Shown: positions 37,761-46,279 of the stretch, piece after piece
Layout of the letters: every line of letters begins with the position of its first letter
Numbering within the stretch: the stretch's first letter is position 1
Source of the DNA: Candidatus Epulonipiscium viviparus
GTDB taxonomy: Bacteria; Bacillota; Clostridia; Lachnospirales; Cellulosilyticaceae
Length of the DNA stretch: 64,000 nucleotides
Assembly: GCF_030708075.1 (NCBI RefSeq)
Contig: NZ_CP117982.1
Span: 2,435,302 to 2,499,301 of the forward strand
Direction: 5' to 3'
Position numbers and translations under genes: made by a program
The notes under the pieces: model-generated
What the model was told of the DNA's origin: nothing
Databases searched by the model: none
What the model saw: the letters and a program-made list of their open reading frames with translations, nothing else

Positions 37761-38487
37761 ATTGGGCAGTAATTTTGAGGCCAGTATATTCGGCGACTAC
37801 TTTTTGCGATGGCTGGCATACCAAAAATCGATCGTCCCAATTGCCATCAACCAAGTCAGTGATAAATCCTAGGTTTGAGTCCACTTGCATATAGGCCCAG
37901 TCAAATTCTTGGGCAATAACTTTGGCGCGTTCCACCTCGGCAGTATCATCGTAGAGGTTGGACTTGATAAAACAAAGATTTCCGTATTGAGAAATAAAGC
38001 TGGTTTCTTGCTCGATAAGATATTGCGCAGTGTCCTCGTCTTCATACTCCTCGAGATATGTTTCATATAAAGAAGCGTAATGCTCTTTGGAAGGCATAGT
38101 GCCGTTTTCCATCCACGGTTTTGAGTACCAGTAGATGCCGCCCGAACTATTAAACAGCTCGAGATACTTTTGCTGCGAACCTAAAAATAGGGCCATGCAG
38201 TCATCACAACGCGGAATTATAAGAGGGATTTGGCTAGAGGTAAGGCCGATAATGCTGTTGGAGCATAAACCGTAGCCAAGAATTATAGCGTCATATGGCT
38301 TGGCATTGCGCTTGGTGTTAATTGCCTCAACCTTGTGTATCGAATCTTGAATGGCCTGCTGTAATAATTGCGGAGTATTATGTAGCCCCTGCTCGAGCCA
38401 AAATGAATGAATCACGTTTTTGCTTTTACTTATTGCGTAGCCTATTTCTCTAGAAAATATTGAACAACCTATCAGTGCTAATCGCAT
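37759..38487 (-). CDS. DUF1638 domain protein
   Basis: The 242-residue protein shows the DUF1638 pattern: LALIGCSIFSREI at the start, DAIILGYGLCSNSIIGL near 86, PRCDDCMALFLGS near 112, and FIKSNLYDD. The conserved cysteines (C8, C95, C114, C117) suggest a metal or cofactor site. The family is common in anaerobes, often near corrinoid methyltransferases; its role is unknown. Here it is divergent from perR and shares its intergenic region. AAGGAGG precedes the start. Confidence 0.82.
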   Translation of the reverse strand: MRLALIGCSIFSREIGYAISKSKNVIHSFWLEQGLHNTPQLLQQAIQDSIHKVEAINTKRNAKPYDAIILGYGLCSNSIIGLTSSQIPLIIPRCDDCMALFLGSQQKYLELFNSSGGIYWYSKPWMENGTMPSKEHYASLYETYLEEYEDEDTAQYLIEQETSFISQYGNLCFIKSNLYDDTAEVERAKVIAQEFDWAYMQVDSNLGFITDLVDGNWDDRFLVCQPSQKVVAEYTGLKITAQ

Positions 38488-38517
38488 AAAAACCTCCTTG
38501 TTATTTTAATTGACCTC

Positions 38518-38546
38518 ATTATAGCAAACGAAAATAACAATTTCAA
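38518..38546 (-). promoter_or_regulatory. Promoter of DUF1638 gene
   Basis: On the minus strand: TTGAAA (38546-38541), 17 bases, TATAAT (38523-38518), 31 bases before the start. Confidence 0.65.
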
Positions 38547-38564
38547 TTATTTTTTGATCTTCTA

Positions 38565-38593
38565 TTGACAATTTATTCCTAATAGTATATAAT
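38565..38593 (+). promoter_or_regulatory. Consensus sigma-A promoter of perR-rbr
   Basis: Perfect TTGACA (38565-38570), 17 bases, perfect TATAAT (38588-38593). An AT-rich inverted repeat, TTATTA / TAATAA (38598-38603 and 38615-38620), lies just downstream and could be a PerR-type operator. Confidence 0.75.
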
Positions 38594-38629
38594 TCTTATT
38601 ACAACAAGTTACTAATAAGGAGGAACAAC

Positions 38630-39025
38630 ATGAAACAGCATAGACAAACAATTCAGAAAACTTTGGTTTTAGATGCTATACATGAATTAAAATCCCACGT
38701 AACAGCAGCTGAAGTGTATGAATTAATTATAAAAAAACATCCTACTATTAGTAAGGGAACAGTGTATCGAAATTTGAATCAATTGGCACAAAATAATAAA
38801 ATTAAAAAGATAGTAACAGCATCTGGAGCAGAGCGTTTTGACCACTCTTGCCACGATCACTATCACGCGGTTTGTGTTCATTGCAATAAGATGATTGATG
38901 TAGAAATGCCGTATATGTCAAAATTGGAGAGTACAATTAAAGACGCGGAGGGATTTGTATTTAGTGGTCATGATATAGTTTTTCAAGGCGTCTGCTCGGA
39001 ATGCGCAAAACAAAATAATAATTAA
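38630..39025 (+). CDS. perR: Fur family peroxide-type regulator PerR
   Basis: The 131-residue protein has the Fur winged helix (SKGTVYRNLNQLAQ, about 41-54), the histidine-rich metal site FDHSCHDHYH (70-79), and two structural zinc pairs, C82-x2-C85 and C122-x2-C125. PerR senses peroxide through metal-catalysed oxidation of histidine. Its partner gene, rubrerythrin, starts 15 bases after its stop, as in other clostridia where PerR represses rbr. AAGGAGG precedes the start. Confidence 0.9.
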   Translation: MKQHRQTIQKTLVLDAIHELKSHVTAAEVYELIIKKHPTISKGTVYRNLNQLAQNNKIKKIVTASGAERFDHSCHDHYHAVCVHCNKMIDVEMPYMSKLESTIKDAEGFVFSGHDIVFQGVCSECAKQNNN

Positions 39026-39040
39026 TGGAGGTTTTGTAAT

Positions 39041-39595
39041 ATGGAAAAGTTTGTGTGTACAGTATGTGGATATGTTCATGAGGGATCTGAGGCACCTAAA
39101 AAGTGTCCGATTTGTAAGGCACCTGCAAAGAAATTTGATAAGCAAGTAGCTTCAGAAGATGGTGGCTTGGTGTTTGCAGATGAGCATAGAGTAGGAGTGG
39201 CAACTGGCGTAGATAAAAGAATTGTAGATGGGCTTCGCGCAAATTTTGAGGGTGAATGTACAGAAGTAGGGATGTATCTTGCGATGGCGAGAGTTGCATA
39301 CAGAGAAGGATATCCAGAAATTGGAATGTATTGGGAAAAGGCGGCATATGAGGAAGCGGAGCATGCGGCAAAGTTTGCAGAGTTGTTGGGTGAAGTTGTA
39401 ACGGCATCTACAAAGAAAAACTTAGAAATGCGTGTAACGGCAGAGCATGGGGCAACAGCGGGTAAAAAAGAACTAGCCGCATTGGCAAAAGAGCTAAACC
39501 TAGATGCGATTCATGACACTGTACACGAGATGGCAAAAGATGAAGCAAGACATGGCAAGGCGTTTGCAGGGTTGCTAAATAGATACTTTGAATAA
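39041..39595 (+). CDS. rbr: Rubrerythrin with N-terminal rubredoxin domain
   Basis: The 184-residue protein has a rubredoxin-like iron site first (C6, C9, C22, C25) and a diiron four-helix domain after it ([38 protein letters not shown]). This is the reverse order from classical rubrerythrin and is known in clostridia as an oxygen and peroxide reductase. It protects against oxidative stress and is cotranscribed with perR. Its last codons (TTT GAA TAA) form the left end of a direct repeat that flanks the DNA methyltransferase gene. Confidence 0.93.
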   Translation: MEKFVCTVCGYVHEGSEAPKKCPICKAPAKKFDKQVASEDGGLVFADEHRVGVATGVDKRIVDGLRANFEGECTEVGMYLAMARVAYREGYPEIGMYWEKAAYEEAEHAAKFAELLGEVVTASTKKNLEMRVTAEHGATAGKKELAALAKELNLDAIHDTVHEMAKDEARHGKAFAGLLNRYFE

Positions 39596-39647
39596 ATAAA
39601 AGAGATCCCTCGCTGGAGTTAATAGGTGGGGGATTTTTGTGGTTAAT
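39587..39647. repeat. Left direct repeat of methyltransferase cassette (61 bp)
   Basis: From TTTGAATAAA in the end of rbr to GGTTAAT. It matches 40805-40866 at about 57 of 62 positions. It contains a terminator. Confidence 0.9.
39605..39639 (+). terminator. Terminator after rbr
   Basis: Stem ATCCCTC / GGGGGAT (one G-U) with a 16-base loop and TTTTTG. It is a near copy of the one after the methyltransferase gene. Confidence 0.75.
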
Positions 39648-39697
39648 TTCATGGCATTGATAAATTTGAAAAATATGATAGACTAGAGGGTACAGCA

Positions 39698-39840
39698 AAG
39701 TTGGAGGCGTTAGTTGATAAAATACCAAACTTAGAAATAACTGTTAAATATAGGAGTATATATATGAGAAGTTGGAGGCGTTAGTTGATAAAATACCAAA
39801 CTTAGAAATAACTGTTAAATATAGGAGTATATATATGAGA
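39698..39840 (+). repeat. Perfect 71-bp tandem duplication over the methyltransferase start
   Basis: Copies at about 39699-39769 and 39770-39840 are identical at every base. Each holds TAGGAG, a 7-base spacer and ATGAGA. The first start codon therefore leads into a dead-end ORF, MRSWRR; only the second leads into the enzyme. Read in the enzyme's frame, the duplicated part is also open ([20 protein letters not shown]). Confidence 0.95.
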
Positions 39841-40809
39841 TTAATAAGTTTATTTGCTGGTGCTGGTGGTTTAGATCTAGGTTTCGAAAAGGCGGGCTAT
39901 GAGATAGCAGCAGCAAATGAGTATGATAAGACCATATGGGCAACGTATGAGAAAAATCATAAAGGACCACTGATTAAAGGTGATATTAGTAAAATACCTT
40001 CGGCGGATTTTCCTGATGGTATAGATGGCATCATTGGTGGCCCCCCTTGTCAAAGTTGGTCAGCGGCGGGTAGGTTAAAGGGTATAGAAGACCCTAGGGG
40101 CCGGTTATTTTATGAGTATATACGTATACTAAAAGATAAGAAACCTAAGTTTTTTTTGGCTGAAAATGTAAAGGGTATGATGGCGCAAAGACACAATGAA
40201 GCGGTAAAGGGTATTGTAAATCAATTTGAAGAAGTGGGCTATGACGTGTTTATAAAGTTGTTAAATGCAAATGACTATGGCGTAGCGCAGGATAGGAAAA
40301 GAGTATTTTATATTGGATTTAGAAAAGACCTAAATATAAAATTTGAGTTTCCGAAGCCGCAGGAGTATAAGCCTGTGCTTAGGGATATACTATGGGACTT
40401 GAAAGATAATGCTGTTCCTGCATTAGATAAAAATAAAAAGAATGCTAGCGTAAAATTCTTAAGTCATGAATATTTTACTGGTGCTTTTTCTACAATGTTC
40501 ATGAGTAGAAATAGGGTTAGACAGTGGGATGAACCTGGCTTTACAGTACAAGCAAGCGGTAGGCAATGCCAATTACATCCACAGGCTCCCAAGATGCCAA
40601 AAGTTGAGAAAAATAAAAATGTATTTGCAGAGGGGCAAGAACACTTATATCGTAGGTTATCTGTTAGAGAGGTTGCGAGAGTACAGGGTTTTCCCGATGA
40701 TTTTGAGTTTATCTATACATCAGTAGATACGGGGTATAAGATGATTGGTAATGCGGTACCTGTTGGCTTGGCCTATGCAGTAGCAGAGCAAATTAAAAAG
40801 TATATTTGA
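39835..40809 (+). CDS. DNA (cytosine-5) methyltransferase
   Basis: The 324-residue protein has motif I ([16 protein letters not shown]), motif IV with catalytic C72 (GGPPCQSW), motif VI (AENVKG, E110), motif VIII (DRKRVFYIG), a target-recognition region (about 190-250) and motifs IX-X ([22 protein letters not shown]). It adds a methyl group to cytosine in an unknown site. No restriction gene is beside it, so it is either an orphan or a remnant. TAGGAG is 7 bases before the ATG. Codon use (many AGG, CCT, GGT) differs from neighbours, and direct repeats flank the gene, both signs of acquisition. Confidence 0.93.
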   Translation: MRLISLFAGAGGLDLGFEKAGYEIAAANEYDKTIWATYEKNHKGPLIKGDISKIPSADFPDGIDGIIGGPPCQSWSAAGRLKGIEDPRGRLFYEYIRILKDKKPKFFLAENVKGMMAQRHNEAVKGIVNQFEEVGYDVFIKLLNANDYGVAQDRKRVFYIGFRKDLNIKFEFPKPQEYKPVLRDILWDLKDNAVPALDKNKKNASVKFLSHEYFTGAFSTMFMSRNRVRQWDEPGFTVQASGRQCQLHPQAPKMPKVEKNKNVFAEGQEHLYRRLSVREVARVQGFPDDFEFIYTSVDTGYKMIGNAVPVGLAYAVAEQIKKYI

Positions 40810-40866
40810 ATAAAGAAAAGAGATCCCCCCGCTGGAGTTAATAGGTGGGGGATCTTTGAGGTTAAT
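40805..40866. repeat. Right direct repeat of methyltransferase cassette (62 bp)
   Basis: It begins inside the methyltransferase stop region (TTTGAATAAA) and ends in GGTTAAT, which includes the stop codon of iolG on the other strand. It has one extra base and four substitutions relative to 39587-39647. Confidence 0.9.
40822..40857. terminator. Bidirectional terminator between methyltransferase and iolG
   Basis: Perfect 8-bp stem GATCCCCC / GGGGGATC with a 17-base loop and TTTG. A-rich sequence on the left gives a T-run for the iolG side. Confidence 0.75.
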
Positions 40867-41875
40867 GAGTTAATTCGGATATTAGTATGGTGCGTTTTTG
40901 ATCTAGAGACATTTTGGCCGCTTGTGCGATATAGACAGACATAAGCCCGTCGAAGCCATTGGTTGGAACTTCGGTATCGTTTAGTACTGCATCAACAAAG
41001 TCTTGTAGCTCCGTTACGAATGCGTCATTGTATCGCTCGAGGAAGAACCAAGTTGGCTTGGCAATTTCTACGCCATCGGCGGTGCTTATCTTAACATGGT
41101 TTTCTAAATTATTTTCATCGGCAACAGATCCCTTGTCGCAATGAACTTCCACTCTCTGGTCATAACCATATCTAGCAGCACGGCTGTTATCAATTACTCC
41201 GATTGCGCCGTTTTCAAATTTTAGGCTTACAATAGCAGTATCAACGTCGTCGTATTGCGCAATGTCAGGATTTATACAAATATTTCCAATTGTAGTAACT
41301 TCAGTAACTTCGCTGCCAACCAAAAAGCGTGCCATATCGAAGTCGTGGATCATCATATCGGAGAAGATGCCTCCAGAAATTTTAACGTATTCTAGCGGCG
41401 GAGCTTCTGGATCTCTGGAAGTAATTTTTACAATATGCGGCTTACCCAGCTGTCCAGACTTAACGACCTCTCCAACAGCGGCGTGGTCTCTGTCAAATCT
41501 TCGAACAAAACCTACCATAAGTTTAATATTTGCCTGCTCAGCAGCTTTTATAGCTTCTTTGATTTTGGTAGTATCTAAGTCGATAGGCTTTTCGCAGAAG
41601 ATATGCTTTTTGGCAGCCGCGGCCTTCATAAGAAATTCCGAGTGGGTATCGGTAGAAGAACATATTAAAACAGCATCAATTTCGGGATCGGCAAAAATTT
41701 TGGCAGGATCGGTATATATCTTTTGAACACCGAGACCTTTTGCCCATTCTCTAGCATCTTCTGTAAGATATGGGTCTGCAATGGCTTCTAATGTAGCACC
41801 ACTAATAAATTTTGCTATATTATTACCATGCAAACGACCGATTCGACCTGCTCCGAGCATTCCTAGTTTTAACAT
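40862..41875 (-). CDS. iolG: Inositol 2-dehydrogenase-like Gfo/Idh/MocA oxidoreductase
   Basis: The 337-residue protein has the NAD-binding GMLGAGRIGRLH (5-16), the catalytic EKP with K96, and GGIFSDMMIHDFDMARFLVG, the D-x3-H catalytic region typical of myo-inositol dehydrogenases. It oxidises myo-inositol or a related polyol to the 2-keto form. It is the last gene of an operon with iolC, an Fe-alcohol dehydrogenase and an MFS transporter. AAGGGGCG precedes the start. The iolB, D, E and J genes are absent here, so a variant polyol pathway is possible. Confidence 0.85.
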   Translation of the reverse strand: MLKLGMLGAGRIGRLHGNNIAKFISGATLEAIADPYLTEDAREWAKGLGVQKIYTDPAKIFADPEIDAVLICSSTDTHSEFLMKAAAAKKHIFCEKPIDLDTTKIKEAIKAAEQANIKLMVGFVRRFDRDHAAVGEVVKSGQLGKPHIVKITSRDPEAPPLEYVKISGGIFSDMMIHDFDMARFLVGSEVTEVTTIGNICINPDIAQYDDVDTAIVSLKFENGAIGVIDNSRAARYGYDQRVEVHCDKGSVADENNLENHVKISTADGVEIAKPTWFFLERYNDAFVTELQDFVDAVLNDTEVPTNGFDGLMSVYIAQAAKMSLDQKRTILISELTH

Positions 41876-41963
41876 TATTTAATCGCCCCTTAATATAAAT
41901 TTGGCCCAAGTTTTACGCTAAGGCGGGCAAGTTTAGCAACCTTAAGGCTAAGGAAAGTATTCT

Positions 41964-43127
41964 CTAAGTAGATGAAGCTTGTTTTCTAAGTATTCTGAGA
42001 AATATAATGGCTATTACGATAGATAAAATGCCAGCATAAATATAGGTATTGCCTGGCATAAAGTTATGCGTAACAGGAGCAATTACGGCGGTGATAGAAA
42101 AACCAAATAGCATAGCACCATAATTTTGACCCTGATATTTTATGCCAAAATATTGGCTGGTAATAGATGGGAATATTCCTAAAACGCCGCCATAAGAAGC
42201 ATACACCAAAACGATGCCTATAGAGCTAAGATACCCGGCGCCGAGCCAAATTAATAGCAACCCGATGATGCCACACATAAGGTCGTATTGAAGAATGCGA
42301 AGCCGGCCAAGCTCATCTCCTAAAGTTGGTAAAAGCAGTTTGCAAGCCGCATTGGCAATAGGTCCAATCATAACAGCGTATATAGCATATTCCGCAAGGA
42401 TGCCTTTGCTCTCCTGGATGATATAGGCCATAGGAGAAATTAAAAAGTAGGATAATAAAGCCGCAATCATAATTCCAAATAGAATGTAGAATTCTTTGGT
42501 GCGCATCATCTCTTTTGTTGTAAGATCGTTAGATGAGGAAGCTTTAGTAGTTGCAGTATAATTTTCTGGAAGCTTGATAAATAGCCCACCAAGTAACCAA
42601 GATGTTGCCACAAGTATACCAAGAATTAAAAATGTAGTGCTGGCCCCATAATTTTCGAGCCAAGATCTGCTAGGAGGAGCTAACAAAAACCCGCACATCG
42701 CATTTGCGGTAACTGCCAGACCAGAGGCAAATCCGGGTCTAGCTGGAAACCACTTTTGATATACCGAGATTACTGTAGTATATATCATACCGTGCCCGAT
42801 CCCCTGAAAAGCATAGCCTATATATAGCCCGATTAAAGACCGATTTGCTGCAAATACAGAGGAAAACAAGCTGAAGGTAAATATCGCGCCACCAATCCAG
42901 ATAGCATAAGAAGGTTTGTACCTATCTTGAATTTTGCCGCCAATTAAATTTCCAAAAGCAAAAGTAATTAAAGACAAATAGAAACATAGCATAACTTGTG
43001 AAATAGTCCAGTCTGTGCCTTCCATAACGTATGGCTGATATATAGACCATAGATGTGGAAGTCCAGTGAGAAACATCGCTAAAAGCCCTGCCCCGAGGGA
43101 TAAAAATTTTCTTTTTTCTTTATACAT
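41964..43127 (-). CDS. MFS transporter (OxlT-like group)
   Basis: The 387-residue protein has twelve predicted membrane helices, with GLPHLWSIYQPYVM in the first part and FGNLIGGKIQDRYKP, a version of the MFS loop 2-3 signature. The start at 43127 is chosen because it lies 5 bases after the preceding stop; a frame extension to 43250 would overlap the alcohol dehydrogenase gene. It probably imports the polyol or acid used by its operon partners. OxlT-like proteins often exchange organic acids, so an acid substrate is equally possible. Confidence 0.85.
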   Translation of the reverse strand: MYKEKRKFLSLGAGLLAMFLTGLPHLWSIYQPYVMEGTDWTISQVMLCFYLSLITFAFGNLIGGKIQDRYKPSYAIWIGGAIFTFSLFSSVFAANRSLIGLYIGYAFQGIGHGMIYTTVISVYQKWFPARPGFASGLAVTANAMCGFLLAPPSRSWLENYGASTTFLILGILVATSWLLGGLFIKLPENYTATTKASSSNDLTTKEMMRTKEFYILFGIMIAALLSYFLISPMAYIIQESKGILAEYAIYAVMIGPIANAACKLLLPTLGDELGRLRILQYDLMCGIIGLLLIWLGAGYLSSIGIVLVYASYGGVLGIFPSITSQYFGIKYQGQNYGAMLFGFSITAVIAPVTHNFMPGNTYIYAGILSIVIAIIFLRILRKQASST

Positions 43128-43131
43128 TAAT

Positions 43132-44286
43132 TTACACCATCCAAAGTTGATTATATAGTTGAACAACATCTGCTGTGGAAATCGCTCTGATTGTATTACC
43201 AGGACTTCCGCTGCTAATGGCATCGTGAGCCATTTTATCGATTTGAGCAAAAAACTCTGTTTTGTTTATGCCATATACTTCAAGTGTAGGAATGTTGAGA
43301 TTAGCTAGGAGCGTGTTGAGTTTTGAGAGAAATGCGGTGCTTGCGACATCGTCATCGGCAGAATCGGTGGCTCCGATTGCTCTTGCTATTGCAGCGAATC
43401 GAGCGGGTGCACCAACTGACGCATAACTGAGGCATACTCTCATAAGCATAGCATTAGAAATTCCGTGCGGTACATGAAACAGCGCGCCAATGGGTCGGCT
43501 CATGCCATGAATTAGGGTTACCGAGGCATTGTTAAAGGCGATTCCGGCTTCTAAAGAGGCAATAGCCATTTGAGTTCGTGCGGCTACGTTGTTTGGCTGG
43601 TTGTATGCGAGCTCAATATTATTGAATATTCGGGTAATGGCTGATAACGCAAAGGTGTCTGACATAGGCTGAGCTCGGCGCGAGGTGTAGGCTTCTACTG
43701 CATGGCAAAGAGCATCGATGCCAGTAGCTGCAGTAACAGATTTGGGAGCAGTCATGGTAAAACTTGGATCTACGATTGCCAAGGTGGGCACCAAAGCTCG
43801 GCCTTTTAATAGCATCTTGATCTGAGTTTTCTCATCGGTGATGATGGTAAACTGCGTAGTTTCGGAGCCCGTACCCGCCGTGGTGGGAATGGCAACGGTG
43901 TTTGGAACGGCAATGTCTATGATGCGGCCATTAAAATCGGAGATGTGACCGCTATAGTTTGCCATCACTCCGATTGCCTTCATAGCGTCGATGGGGCTGC
44001 CACCGCCAATGCTGATTAAAAAATCGCAACCAGCGTTTTGGTATGCTCCAACTCCGGCTGTTATCATGGCATCGGTAGGTTCGCCGTTGATGTCAGAAAA
44101 AATTTCGTATGCAACTTGATGACTGTCTAATATGGCGGTCAGCTTTGCGCAGTTGCCAAGTTGTAGCATGATTTTATCGGTTACAATTAAAGCTTTGTGC
44201 CCCAAGTTTTGGATTTTGTCTCCAGATTCTAGTAGTGCATTTTCTCCAATTAATAAGTCGTTATTGATAATAAATTCTCGTGCCAC
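43132..44286 (-). CDS. Iron-containing alcohol dehydrogenase
   Basis: The 384-residue protein has the nucleotide loop GGGSPID (94-100), TTAGTGSE (135-142), and metal ligands D191, H195, H260 and H274 (IDALCHAVEAY, IHGMSRPIGALFHVPHG in parts). This fits the group III Fe-ADH family, which reduces aldehydes or oxidises diols and alcohols. Standing between iolC and the transporter, it may oxidise or reduce an intermediate of polyol breakdown. AAGGAGG precedes the start, 11 bases after iolC. Confidence 0.9.
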   Translation of the reverse strand: MAREFIINNDLLIGENALLESGDKIQNLGHKALIVTDKIMLQLGNCAKLTAILDSHQVAYEIFSDINGEPTDAMITAGVGAYQNAGCDFLISIGGGSPIDAMKAIGVMANYSGHISDFNGRIIDIAVPNTVAIPTTAGTGSETTQFTIITDEKTQIKMLLKGRALVPTLAIVDPSFTMTAPKSVTAATGIDALCHAVEAYTSRRAQPMSDTFALSAITRIFNNIELAYNQPNNVAARTQMAIASLEAGIAFNNASVTLIHGMSRPIGALFHVPHGISNAMLMRVCLSYASVGAPARFAAIARAIGATDSADDDVASTAFLSKLNTLLANLNIPTLEVYGINKTEFFAQIDKMAHDAISSGSPGNTIRAISTADVVQLYNQLWMV

Positions 44287-44297
44287 AAAAATCCTCC

Positions 44298-45311
44298 TTA
44301 AGCTTTGGCAATCATTTCGCCATATTTTTCCTTAGACTCTACAATAAACTGCTCAACTTCTGGCAGAGTGGGTAAGTTGCAGCAAGAATGCTCGCGAACC
44401 ATCATAGAAGCTTCCGCGCTGCCGATTTCTAAGCATTTTTCGATTTCTAAGCCAGCAAATATGCCATACAAAAAAGCAGACGCGTAGCCATCGCCGCCAC
44501 CAAACCCTTTTAATGCTTCAACAGGAAACGGCTTAACGCTATACTTGGTACCATCTTCTAGAAATGCGGTGGAACCCTTTTTGCCATGCTTGATAACTAC
44601 GATTTTGGCACCAAGATTGATCCACGCAGAAGCGGATTGCTCGTCTGTTCTGTTGGCTTCGATGAGCCTTTCGGTGAGGTCAAATTCTTCGCGGGAGCCG
44701 ATAATAATATCTGCATGCTGTGCAGCAATAGAATAGTAAATAGATATATCGTCTATATTTTTCCAATTGTATTCGCGATAATCGATATCAAAAAAGATGC
44801 GTACATTATGCTTTTTGGCGAGATAGATAGCCTTAAGAGCCGCTTCTCGAGAAGGACTTTGTGCAAGTGAAGTTCCGGAAATGAGCAAAGCTTTGGTTTG
44901 CTGAATATATTCTTCGCTGACATCTGCGGGACATAGAGATAGATCGGCAGCAAAATTGCGATACATTAGGATTTGGCTTTCATTTTTGGATAAAATTTCG
45001 GTAAAAGTTAGACCAAGTTTTTCGCCGTTGGTAGCGCGTGTAACATTGGACGTATCGATTCCTTCTTTGTCAAAAACATGAGTAACAAAATCTCCGAATT
45101 GATCATCGGAAACTGCAGCGATAAAGCCGGTCTTTAAACCGAGTCGAGATACGCCTATAGCGATATTTGCAGGGGAACCGCCAAGATATTTTTTGAATGT
45201 GGTGCATTCTTCGAGAGGTTGAAAATAATCTACGGGATTAAAATCGATAGCAATTCTGCCAAGTAATATAAGATCGAACTTTCTATCAGTTGCAAAGTGT
45301 ATATAGTTCAT
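44298..45311 (-). CDS. iolC: 5-dehydro-2-deoxygluconokinase-like PfkB kinase
   Basis: The 337-residue protein starts FDLILLGRIAIDFNPVDY, typical for IolC, with YLGGSPANIAIG (42-53) and the catalytic region GFGGGDGYASAF with base D274. The usual anion-hole GAGD reads GGGD here, a mild change. IolC phosphorylates 5-dehydro-2-deoxygluconate in inositol breakdown. It is first in its operon, behind a minus-strand promoter, and divergent from a DeoR regulator. AAGGAG precedes the start. Other PfkB sugar kinases are the alternative. Confidence 0.85.
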   Translation of the reverse strand: MNYIHFATDRKFDLILLGRIAIDFNPVDYFQPLEECTTFKKYLGGSPANIAIGVSRLGLKTGFIAAVSDDQFGDFVTHVFDKEGIDTSNVTRATNGEKLGLTFTEILSKNESQILMYRNFAADLSLCPADVSEEYIQQTKALLISGTSLAQSPSREAALKAIYLAKKHNVRIFFDIDYREYNWKNIDDISIYYSIAAQHADIIIGSREEFDLTERLIEANRTDEQSASAWINLGAKIVVIKHGKKGSTAFLEDGTKYSVKPFPVEALKGFGGGDGYASAFLYGIFAGLEIEKCLEIGSAEASMMVREHSCCNLPTLPEVEQFIVESKEKYGEMIAKA

Positions 45312-45375
45312 AAGATGCTCCTTTTATAAAAAAAATGATTATGTTGTGGATATATATTGAGTAAATTATGATCAT

Positions 45376-45404
45376 ATATTACCATGGTGTTTTGGAGTTG
45401 TCTA
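45376..45404 (-). promoter_or_regulatory. Promoter of iolC operon
   Basis: On the minus strand: TAGACA (45404-45399), 17 bases, TAATAT (45381-45376). Confidence 0.6.
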
Positions 45405-45423
45405 GCCTTTTTTTGTTTTGTAT

Positions 45424-45452
45424 TTCACAATGGATAAAATATGTAGTATAAT
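45424..45452 (+). promoter_or_regulatory. Promoter of DeoR-type regulator
   Basis: TTCACA (45424-45429), 17 bases, TATAAT (45447-45452). It lies back-to-back with the iolC promoter, 20 bases apart, so one bound repressor could affect both. Confidence 0.65.
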
Positions 45453-45486
45453 AGAGAGAAAGTAACAAACTAGGAGAAAATTTTAT

Positions 45487-46245
45487 ATGAAAATCCAAAG
45501 AATCAATCAAATAGAAGCGTATATATTAGAGAAGAAGATAGTACAGTTAGACGCGTTGTGTGTGCTGTTTGGCATTTCCAAAAATACTTTAAGAAGAGAT
45601 ATAGATATACTCGTAAAAAAAGGAAGCATCGCAAAGGTGTATGGCGGGGTAGTAGCAGTGGGGGAGACCTCGCAACTTACTGCATTTGAAAAACGGGCAG
45701 GAATGCTTGTAAAAGAAAAGGTGGGCATCGCGAAATGCGCGGCAACTTTTGTACAGGATTCAGACGTAATTTTTATTGATACAGGAACGACAACTGCGTA
45801 TTTAATAAATTATTTGGGGCACCTAAATAATCTAACAATTGTAACGTATAATGTGGATACAATTTATAAGGCATTGCAATTTCCAAATCTAAAGCTGATA
45901 TCGCTACCTGGAATGCTAAAGCATAATACAGTTTCGTTGGTAGATCCTGAGGCTGTAAATTATTTGGCTAATATCAATATTAACAAAGCATTTGTGTCGT
46001 GTACAGGATTATCGATAGCAAATGGGATATGCAATACATCTGCAGAAGAATATATAATCAAGCAAGCGGTGGTGAAGAAAAGTAAGGAAAGCTATTTATT
46101 GGCAGATCATTCCAAATTTGATCGTTCTGCGCTTATGACATATGCCGATATTGAAGATATAGAGTATTTGATTACAGATAGAGAGCCTGATGCAGTATAT
46201 GAAGAGTATTTAATACAAAAATCAGTTAATTTGATAATTAGTTAA
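45487..46245 (+). CDS. DeoR family regulator, IolR-like by position
   Basis: The 252-residue protein has a DeoR helix-turn-helix (residues 5-57, GISKNTLRRDIDILVKKG) and a sensor domain with DTGTTTAYLI and a C-terminal LLADHSKFD. It is divergent from the iolC operon and probably represses it until a sugar-phosphate or keto-acid intermediate appears. TAGGAG precedes the start. Named IolR-like from position only; DeoR sensors do not reveal their ligand by sequence. Confidence 0.88.
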   Translation: MKIQRINQIEAYILEKKIVQLDALCVLFGISKNTLRRDIDILVKKGSIAKVYGGVVAVGETSQLTAFEKRAGMLVKEKVGIAKCAATFVQDSDVIFIDTGTTTAYLINYLGHLNNLTIVTYNVDTIYKALQFPNLKLISLPGMLKHNTVSLVDPEAVNYLANININKAFVSCTGLSIANGICNTSAEEYIIKQAVVKKSKESYLLADHSKFDRSALMTYADIEDIEYLITDREPDAVYEEYLIQKSVNLIIS

Positions 46246-46279
46246 ATTGGTGAAGTAGTAATTGGAGAGGGGAATAATA

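Noticed and set aside
39772-39834. TTG start that would add 21 residues to the DNA methyltransferase
   Set aside because: The family begins at [11 protein letters not shown], and TAGGAG with a 7-base spacer marks ATG 39835; the extension is explained by the 71-bp duplication. Kept only as a remote alternative.
43128-43250. Longer N-terminus of the MFS transporter
   Set aside because: It would overlap the alcohol dehydrogenase gene by more than 100 bases and does not look like a membrane-protein start.
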